NCBI RefSeq assembly: GCF_030253575.1
Contig: NC_080557.1
Coordinates: 42,298,501-42,362,500 of the forward strand
Origin: Rhododendron vialii
Lineage: Eukaryota; Streptophyta; Magnoliopsida; Ericales; Ericaceae
Direction: 5' to 3'
DNA length: 64,000 bases
Shown here in pieces: positions 56,226 through 64,000 of this stretch (the stretch's first letter is position 1; the number at the start of each line of letters is the position of its first letter). The notes under the pieces were generated by a model, which was not told the origin of the DNA, searched no databases, and worked only from the letters and a program-made list of their open reading frames with translations. The translations under genes and the position numbers were made by a program.

Positions 56226-56740
56226 CCAAAATGACTAGAGCTGGACTTCTCATTTTGCCATCTAACTGCATTGAAGTCACCAATAACAATCCAAGGTTGA
56301 GCTCCGACAAAACCACAACTATTCCAGAGGTCATCCCAAAGCAGCCTTCTAGAACTAGGTTGATTAAAACCATAGACAACATAAAGAAAAAAATATTTTC
56401 GTATCCACCATAACAGAGGGGAGCATCATTTGATCAGTGTAAACAAGCACTCTAACCTTTAGGCTTTGAGTGTCCCAAGTCACAATTATCCGCCTGTCCC
56501 AATATTATGAGCATAATCCCAACCAGCAGGTAGACATTTCTTCATAGCAACTACCATATTCTCCCGTCTAATTTTTGACTCCGCAATACCCATCAAGGAC
56601 AATCTATTGGTATGAATGAACTTCCGAACCTCCCCTTGTTTAATGGGGTTGTTGAGGCCCCTTATATTCCAGGAAGAGAACTTGATCATCGATTCTTAGG
56701 TTTCCTTCCCTTTTTTGCTGTCCCAGGTCGAGCCCCGTAT

Positions 56741-59231
56741 ATTGTTATATGCTTTATATGATATCTCCAGGATTATTTCTATTTCTATACGATACTCCTA
56801 TCTCGGGTTTTCCAAAAAAAGAAAAAACTTTTTTCTCAATAAAATATTCATATCTTTGTATTTCTTCTTTACTTTTTTAAGTTTTTACTCAAATTTTCTG
56901 TTCTTTCAAAATTCAAACCAACCACCCAATTGAACCCTAGCCAAACACTCGAAATGCCATTCTGGCTCCACCCTAAATCAAGACCTCTATCCCCAAATTC
57001 TCTAATCAGACCCACCCCAATCAACCGCCTTCTCCAAATTAACCACATCCTCTCTCTCTCCACACACACACACAACTTTCTCTCTCCTAAAAATTGGGCA
57101 CTAGTGATAGTGTCTTTGTGTGCTATTGTGGCTGAGTTTTGTTGCCGGCCATGGGGCCACGCTCGTGTGCTATTGTTGCTGGGGTTGTTAGTTGTTCCGA
57201 GTGCGTCAACAAAGGTATGGGTCTTAGTTCGGTCTTGACTTTTCAGGAGTTTAAAATGAAAATTAAAAATAGGGTTTCTTTTGTTGGACTATAAATAAGA
57301 GATAAAACAGTAGAAGGGCCCTTACAATTCAGAATTTTTTGGAGGTTTAATGCGGCCGCAACACTCGATTTAGGTCAAGGCTGACTCTGGGACTCTCAGA
57401 CAATATAGTTGAGAGGAGCAATAAAATATTCTAGTTTAAGAGCCTGTACACCAGCCTAGCAAAATTGGAGCCAAAATACCTATTCAAAAGTCAATTTTCT
57501 AATTTAGCTAGTTACTTTTTTAACACAGACTCTACAGCCTCCCTATTTTACCTCTACTCCATTTAAAATAGTAGTACTCTTTTTCATCATTTCTTTATTC
57601 CAAACATTATACTCCTAGTTTAAGTATACGGTGCTGGACACAGACCGAACCCACAAAAATAAAAATATGATCTGAACTGCTCATATCGTTGGTGTCGTTG
57701 AGAATATTATTCAAAAAAATCATCTTCATCGGATGTTGATAAGTATCAACCAACATCACGTTTTAAAAAATAATTTTATTGTTTAAATACCTATAGATGT
57801 TCGATGAACATAAATTTTTTCATAAATAAACTCAACAAGCTTTACAAACTAAACGGTTTAGACTTTTCGATTATGAGGTGGACGTATGCGTAAAAATATT
57901 TTTTCCCCAAAAAAAGTTAGAAATATATAAAGTTTGCCTCATTCTGCATGGCTGAAAGGCGTAAAGCTCGTGAACAATTCCTTGCCAGAGAAAGCGAGCT
58001 TTTGAGCATCCTCATCAGCCTCAACAAATTTTGAACTAAAAAATCAATTTTCCACTTTAGCTACTCACTTTTTTAAAAGCATGCTACATCAGGCTCTCTA
58101 TTCTAACTTTACTGTATTAAGGCTCTATTCCATTAAGGTTGTTATTTTTTAAATACTTATTTTTTACTTAGAACACAAGTCATTCTCTCACAATGCATCA
58201 CCTTTAATTAATTAATAAGTACTTATTTGAATTTCTCTTAGCAGAACATGACCTAAACTATTCTTTCTTTCTACTTCTACTTTTCTATTAACGGCTATAT
58301 TTCAACGGTCGTATTCTCTCATTGAATATATAGAGGAACGCATTTTCAACTATAATCAGACCTCGTCAAGCACAAACTACATAGCCAATTGCAGGGCGTC
58401 ATTACAATTCTAAATTGTGTTGTTTAGTTTTCATTGTGGTCATATTAAATTTCATGTGTGCCTGTAATTTTGAAATGTTTCATGTTTTAGTATTTGGGTG
58501 ATTATAATTAGTATTTCTGTTCACAGACATATAGAAGTCCTTTTCTGAAAAATGAAAATAAAAAAGAATAAAATTAAAACAAAAAGCCATGGAATACAAT
58601 CTTTATACTAGTATATATATAATAAATGACGTAACTATGATGCTTTATTTGGGTCACTAAAGTCTCATCCTAGTCTGTTCAAAAAGAGTCTCATCCTAGT
58701 GACATTATTCGAACACCAATTGCTATAGAAATGGGAAAAAAAATATCACCGGTCCTAAATTAATCCGGCTGAGTGGTAGGTTTGCTTTCCACATTATTCA
58801 TCAGGGTTTGATTCTTGGGGTTAAGCCTCAAGAAAGTAATTTTGTGTGAATTCTCTAGGCCCGATATGAATAACTTGCCTTTGACCGAACTGATTAGAAG
58901 ATTAGTTGATATGCGCATAAATTGGTTCGGACACCGAAAAAAAATTACTAGAAAAAGTAGATTGGTAATGATTCTACAGGGACATACCCTTTCGCATTTT
59001 TCAAACGATGAAAGGTAAATTTGGTGATATCACTGATATGTCTGCAGGTGCATTAGATTAAGCGAGTAGCTCAAAAGTCGCAGCTTTTCCGCTTTTGCGT
59101 TTGAAAAACACACCCTCTCTCCCCGGTCCCTGCGCCTTCTTTCTCCCAATAAAGGAGTACCCAAATTGTCTTGTCTGCTCAGCTAACCTTAAACAGATAG
59201 TAGTACTATGTCTTCCTGATCCAGACGTGAA
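56741..59231. other. Intergenic region upstream of the LRR kinase gene
   Basis: No convincing gene. 56930-57240 has CA/CT-rich sequence with a non-conserved frame. 57635-57895 looks like a decayed foldback (GATGTTGATAAGTATCAACC; paired TTTAAAAAATAATTTT arms). 58756-58830 has SINE-like A- and B-box words (CGGCTGAGTGGTAGG, GGGTTTGATTCTTGGGG). The promoter of the kinase gene must lie at the right end but no clear TATA is seen. Confidence 0.35.
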
Positions 59232-62200
59232 ATGGGTGTCGTCTATTGTGCCTCGTGCATATTTCTTCTTGCTGCCCTTTGCGGCGTACCAGCTGCATAC
59301 GGGAACGCGGAGCTGAGAGCTCTCATGGAGATAAAGCTGTCTCTGGACCCACATGACAACCACTTGTCCTCCTGGACTGACGGTGGCGACCCTTGCAGCA
59401 GTGGAACGTTCGAGGGGGTGGCTTGTAACGAGCACCGTAAAGTGTCCAACATTTCGTTGCAGGGGAAGGGTCTGGACGGGAAGGTTTCGCCAGCGGTGGC
59501 GGAGTTGAAGTGCTTGTCGGGTCTCTACTTGCACTACAACTCTCTGACCGGAGAGATACCGAAGGAGATTGCGAATCTCACCGAGCTGACTGATCTGTAT
59601 CTCGATGTCAATAATCTCACCGGGACAATACCTCCTGAGATTGGAGACATGCCAAGTCTTCAAGGTTAGTTTTTTAGCAGCTTGGCAAAACAATTCTCTT
59701 CTTTATCCATGTTTTAGATTAGGATTCATGTAACGGAAGTTTGTTTTTCGAATGTGGCTTTGTCGGAATTCTCTGCTCGTCTTCCATTTATTCTGTTTTT
59801 TGGGTTCAAGCATTACGTGTTTAAAAAATTCGAGGGGCTGAGGGGTAGGTTAAGTTATGCGAGTTGCAGCACTAGGAGAGTATTTTACTCTTCGAAGCTC
59901 TCTCGATGCAATTGTGTTGTTTACTATAATGATCTCATGTTTTATCTTTATGATGTTGAGATTTTCTTTGCCGTTCAAATACAAAAGGGTACTCGAAATT
60001 TCCTTTCAGATTTATCGAGCGGTTCAATTTGATATATGTTATTTGGGGGAAATCTTTAGGTTTACTTGGTTTGGGGGAGAACTTTTATTGGGTTACTACT
60101 TGAATTGAGATCTGCTTAGCAGAATTTGATCACCCTTCCGTTATGAAATTTGGGTTCTTCTCCAATTTGAAATGGAACCAAAACAATGAGTATAAGCCGT
60201 GGGAGTACTACAGCTCTAGAATTTCTTGCTATATGTGTGTTTTCCACTTCCTGTTTCAAATTTAGCTTATACGTATCTGTATTTTTTTGTTTGCTAGTTC
60301 TGCAGCTTTGTTGTAATCAGCTGACTGGAGGCATACCTCCAAACATGGGGTCACTAAAGAAGTTAAGCGTTCTTGCTCTGCAACATAATAGACTGAATGG
60401 TACTATCCCTTCGAGATTAGGGGATTCTAGGATGCTAAAAAGACTTGATTTGAGTTTTAACCATCTATCGGGTTCAATCCCAGCAAGTTTAGCTAACATT
60501 ACCCAGTTGGAAGTTCTAGATGTTCAAAACAATTCTCTCTCTGGTGTTGTTCCTCCTGGTAAGTTTTTTTCCCTCCCTCGTCCAAATCTAGTTGTTGTCA
60601 TCGGTTAAATTTTATCACTTCCATTTACTTTGGATTCTGGTTGCATATCTAAACTGACAGTAACTTTTTGGTGGGTTCACTCAAGCTTTGAAAGGACTGA
60701 ATGGAGGATTCAACTGCAGTAATAATCCAGGTTTGTGTGGTGTTGGGTTTCCATCATTGAAATTCTGCACTGGTTGGGACCAGGCGAATATCATTCAAGT
60801 TGACCCTTCTACAAATATACCGAAGAACACGACTAATAACGCTTCAGTAAATAGCCCCATATCGTCTAATTTCCATGCACACTGCAACCAAGCCCATTGC
60901 TCAAGTTCATCGAAATTCATGCAGTTCGCTTTTGTATCCGGGGTTATTACAGCCACTGTCGTGTTAACAATCGGAGGATTTCTGATTTTCATCTGTTGTC
61001 GGAGGAGAAAACAAAAGGTTGGGAATACTTTTGATACTTCTGATGGTCAACTTAGCACTCCGCAGGCCAAAGAGTTTTCTAGAAGAATTGCTTCTCCCTT
61101 GTTAAATCTAGAGTATCATAATGGATGGGATGCTTTTGCCAATGCCTATGATAGGAATGGAGGCTTCCAGGAATTTCCACTTGGCTTTAATTACCATTTG
61201 GAAGATGTTGGATCAGCTACTCAGTACTTCTCAAAGGTAAATCTACTGGGGAAATCCAAATTTTCTGCTGTCTACAAAGGAATCCTAAAAGATGGATCGG
61301 TTGTAGCCGTAAAGAGCATTAACGTGACTTACTGTAAGTCTGAGGAAGCTGAGTTCGTGAAAGGGTTGAACTTGTTAACCTCTTTGAGACATGAAAACCT
61401 TGTTAAGCTGAGAGGTTTCTGCTATTCGAAGGAGAGGGGTGAATTTTTTCTCGTATACAATTTTGCTCCTAACGGCAACCTGTCACAGTATCTTGATGTG
61501 CAAGACGGAAGCAGCCATATTCTTGACTGGACCACTAGGGTTACTATCATCAATGGCATTGCAAAAGGTCAGTTTCAAGCTTCCTAGTAATTTATAATCA
61601 GCAATAAATTTTGCAACAGGGTTATATTTTCCCATTTGGGTAGTGAAAACGAACTTAACTAAAAGCTTAATTTCCTGCATGAAAGGGCAAGATGTGCTCT
61701 TATATCTAGTTTAAAGCATGAATGGTTGATGTCTTTCTTTTGAACAAGAGACATGACACAGTTACATTTATTGCTTTTTTAGGTAACTCATTGTCTATGG
61801 TCGACAGTTCGAGTCATAGTTGCCGTCTCTTTTCATGGATTAGTCGGAGTAAGATGCTAGCTGAGCTAACATAACATCAAGGAACACGATACTTGTCATT
61901 GTGATTTTTTCTCATCCAGCATATGCCAAAAGGTCTTGAGCTACAATGTAGGCAAATATTCAATATGTCAAACAGAGAATTTCCCAATCTGTTGAGGTTT
62001 TTCTCATTAGAAATTCTTCTTACTAAAGTATATGAAATTATGTCACTTAACCACACTAGACATGCGTAGCTGAGTCCCGTATCATACGTCTATGTTATTG
62101 ATCTTTGCCATATGCTAAAGCACTCTTTTTCTGGCATGCATTGGGCTATCCCACGATGTGGACATTAACATGCTCCGTTTTCCTATTGATTTTTCTTCTA

Positions 62201-62878
62201 TCAATCTGGTATAAATCATTATATCACCATATTGGACAAAAGTGAGAGAGGCTTTTTGGAACCTTAAAGCTGCTTTAAACCCTGTTCCATTCATAGCTCT
62301 TTATCTAAATGGGCATTATGATGCTTAGACACCTTGAAATAATGTAGAATCATTACTTCTGTTCTAACTTTCCCTGTTCTCTTTGTTTTTTCCTGCAATC
62401 AGGTATTCTGTACTTACACAGCAACCAACCAAGCAAACCTAGCATCGTTCACCAAAACATTTCCATAAAGAAAGTTCTCATGGACGAAAACCTTGAGCCA
62501 TTAATATCGGATTCTGGTCTCCTCAAGCTCTTAGCTGATGATGTCGTCTTCTCAGCTCTCAAGTTCAGTGCTGCCCTAGGCTACATGGCTCCCGAGTACA
62601 TCACGACTGGCCGTTTCACAGAGAAGAGTGATGTGTATGCATTTGGAGTGATCATCCTCCAAATCCTTTCCGGTAGAAGTAAACTCTCCCACCTGATGCG
62701 ACTGGCGGCTGAAACTTGCAGATTGGAAGATTTCATTGACCCATATCTGAGGGGAAAGTTCTTTGACTCTGAGGCAGCTAAGCTTACAGAAATCGCATTG
62801 GCCTGTACCCATGAGCTTCCGGACCTTAGGCCAACTATGGAAGCAGTGGTCGAGGAACTAAAAGCGTGTGATTCTTAG
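59232..62878 (+). CDS. LRR receptor-like kinase (probable pseudokinase), four exons, 683 aa
   Basis: Exons 59232-59664, 60298-60558, 60686-61567 and 62403-62878 join in phase with GT-AG borders. The protein has a signal peptide (MGVVYCASCIFLLAALCG), an LRRNT-like N-cap (LSSWTDGGDPCSSGTFEGVA), about five plant LRRs (LTGEIPKEIANLTELTDLYL, LSGSIPASLANITQLEVLDV), a Cys-containing juxtamembrane stretch, a transmembrane segment at about 313-337 (ITATVVLTIGGFLIFICC) followed by CRRRKQK, and a kinase-like domain. The VAVK Lys441 is kept, but the catalytic HRD is HQN (542-544) and DFG is DSG (562-564), so phosphotransfer is doubtful. This pattern and LRR count resemble the LRR-IV group (At5g51560-like, from memory). 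It is a plasma-membrane receptor by inference; the ligand is unknown. Confidence 0.93.
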
Positions 62879-64000
62879 GTACTGTCTTTACTTGAGAAGC
62901 TTGCTGAAGATTGTGATGAGGTATTAGGCCTTCTGAAGTGCTTGCTCATTGCTAAAACTGCTCTTACCTATCTTGTCGTGAAATCGTCTAAAGGCCAAGC
63001 ACAAAATGTAGATCAGAAGGTTGATTAAGACCGGTTATTTATACTGGGAAACAGATACCCCTTGTATTCTATAGTGGAGGCTGGGGGCAACCCCTTCTGA
63101 CGTTGAAGCTGCAAGGAGTGGGGAAAAAGCTTATTACAACTTGCTTCATTAGAGTTTTCCATCTCTCTTTACCATGCCCAAAATTTTTAGCAATCAAATT
63201 CTGAGTATCTGCGAATTTTTACGAGATTCTACCCGTGGAAAAGCGAGCCGAAGAAAGAGAATGTTTTATGGTTATTCATGCATTTTTTGCCGTCGGCTTC
63301 GCGATCAGTGTTCGTAGAACCATAGATGCATAGTAGTTCAACATCGACGCAGAAAATGTATCCTGTATCAATCTAATAAGCAAGCCCTAAGATAGTTTCA
63401 TCACTTGCATATTCTTAGCCAACCCTGCTCAACCATGAGACTTCCGTCCATGCATTCCACTAGATTAATCACCGTCCGTTTGGCAATCCAATAGTCCAAA
63501 TTTTATCTCAATAATGAACAGCTTTGATGCTCGGAGATGGACCGTTGGATTGCCAAACGAACGGCTCAGATGTACATAGCACCATCCCCCGGTTCCAAAA
63601 AAAGTCATCCAAATTATAAGTGTCTATAAGACAGTTCAGTTGGATGCTATGGGTGAATAGAACTTCCAATAAAAGATGCTACAGCGTAAGAATGATTTGT
63701 TTAATTGGAAAACAATTTTATCAGCTCGTTCTACAAAAGTTATGTCACTTCATCTTTGTTTTCTTGGGACAAAAATCTTGCTTCTTCTTCCTCTGGTTCT
63801 TTCTTTTCTAACATTTTGCTTAGGCGCCATATGGAACTGTGATGGTTATTTCTTTCGGTTCTCCCTTCACCACTGTTATTCATTCGAGAAATGCTACACT
63901 TACAACATTTTTCTACAACATGTTTACAACATGGTGACGTGGTCAGGAGACCCACTCACTTTACCCAGCCAAAAAAAAAAAAAAAAACAGGACCGAAGAA
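62879..64000. other. 3' flank of the LRR kinase gene with a small foldback and a poly(A) run
   Basis: Mostly 3' UTR and intergenic sequence. 63472-63564 is a 93-bp inverted repeat (CCGTCCGTTTGGCAATCCAA / TTGGATTGCCAAACGAACGG). Near 63890-63940 ACAACATTTTTCTACAACAT resembles a transposon end, and an A-run lies at 63971-63988. No gene seen. Confidence 0.5.

Larger units (their letters stand above)
54735..56740 (-). pseudogene. LINE ORF2 endonuclease fragment split by two MITEs
   Basis: On the minus strand ORF2 starts at ATG 56689 with MIKFSSWNIRGLNNPIKQGE, the AP-endonuclease N-terminus, continues into LLVTSMQLDGKMRSP, and resumes after a MITE with GLDRALVNSQW and the catalytic SDHCPLIVSV (about 55600-55700). 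After a second MITE the linker FILYEGLRRLKPCLKNFNEE, AREELSSVQ and LSVAEEAWCRQ is readable down to 54740. RT is missing. Lesions include a TAG at the Trp of FFNFW (about 55544) and several frameshifts. The inserted MITEs are at 55010-55500 and about 55825-56225. Confidence 0.88.

Noticed and set aside
59058-59693. 211-codon minus-strand frame over the first LRR exon
   Set aside because: Antisense shadow of a well-supported LRR exon; no family resemblance.

Overview
The window looks like a eudicot plant nuclear chromosome segment. It has intron-split genes with GT-AG junctions, plant-only families (GRAS, LRR receptor kinase, TRP/TRFL-type Myb), CT microsatellites and very dense transposable elements. 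Protein families alone do not fix the species. About five host loci are recognisable: (1) a Myb/telomere-repeat-binding-like gene in four visible exons between 2117 and 9033, with its 5' end outside the window or lost; (2) a degenerate last exon of a TRP-type telomeric DNA-binding protein at 11846-12034; (3) a small secreted-peptide precursor at 34102-34485 (minus); (4) a head-to-tail pair of LISCL-type GRAS regulators at 46655-48910 and 51955-53937; (5) a four-exon LRR receptor-like (pseudo)kinase of 683 aa at 59232-62878.

Most of the rest is mobile DNA, much of it nested. Position 1-2042 is an antisense LINE. The introns of the Myb-like gene hold a SINE, nested Stowaway-like MITEs, LINE tails, foldback elements and a complete non-autonomous hAT (6073-7517, 8-bp target duplication). 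From 9.4 to 16.1 kb lie an ORF1-only LINE with its 3' tail, two abutting MITEs sharing a TTA, and a retroelement-like block.

The main structure is 16652-30845. It is bounded by a 16-bp terminal inverted repeat (TAGAGGTGTCAAATGG) and by identical 8-bp duplications (AAAATGGG), so I read it as one 14.2-kb hAT transposon. It carries GGCACGG-type subterminal repeats at both ends and an uninterrupted 699-aa hAT transposase. It also holds fragments of two host genes: proteasome subunit RPN1, with splice sites, and the C-terminal half of a chloroplast-envelope quinone oxidoreductase homologue. Nested in it is a 3.6-kb element with 9-bp duplications and a ~110-bp tandem array. This is the most interesting object in the window.

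From 30.8 to 45 kb there are LTR-retroelement-like non-coding sequence, the peptide gene, several foldback MITEs (including a hAT nested in a foldback, 41.5-43.0 kb), a 3.4-kb structure with ~0.8-kb inverted arms, and a near-perfect ~190-bp-arm hairpin at 43.1-43.5 kb. Between and after the GRAS genes are a miniature LTR element (TRIM-like) and a LINE endonuclease fragment split by two MITEs. All calls come from reading the sequence; no database search was run.
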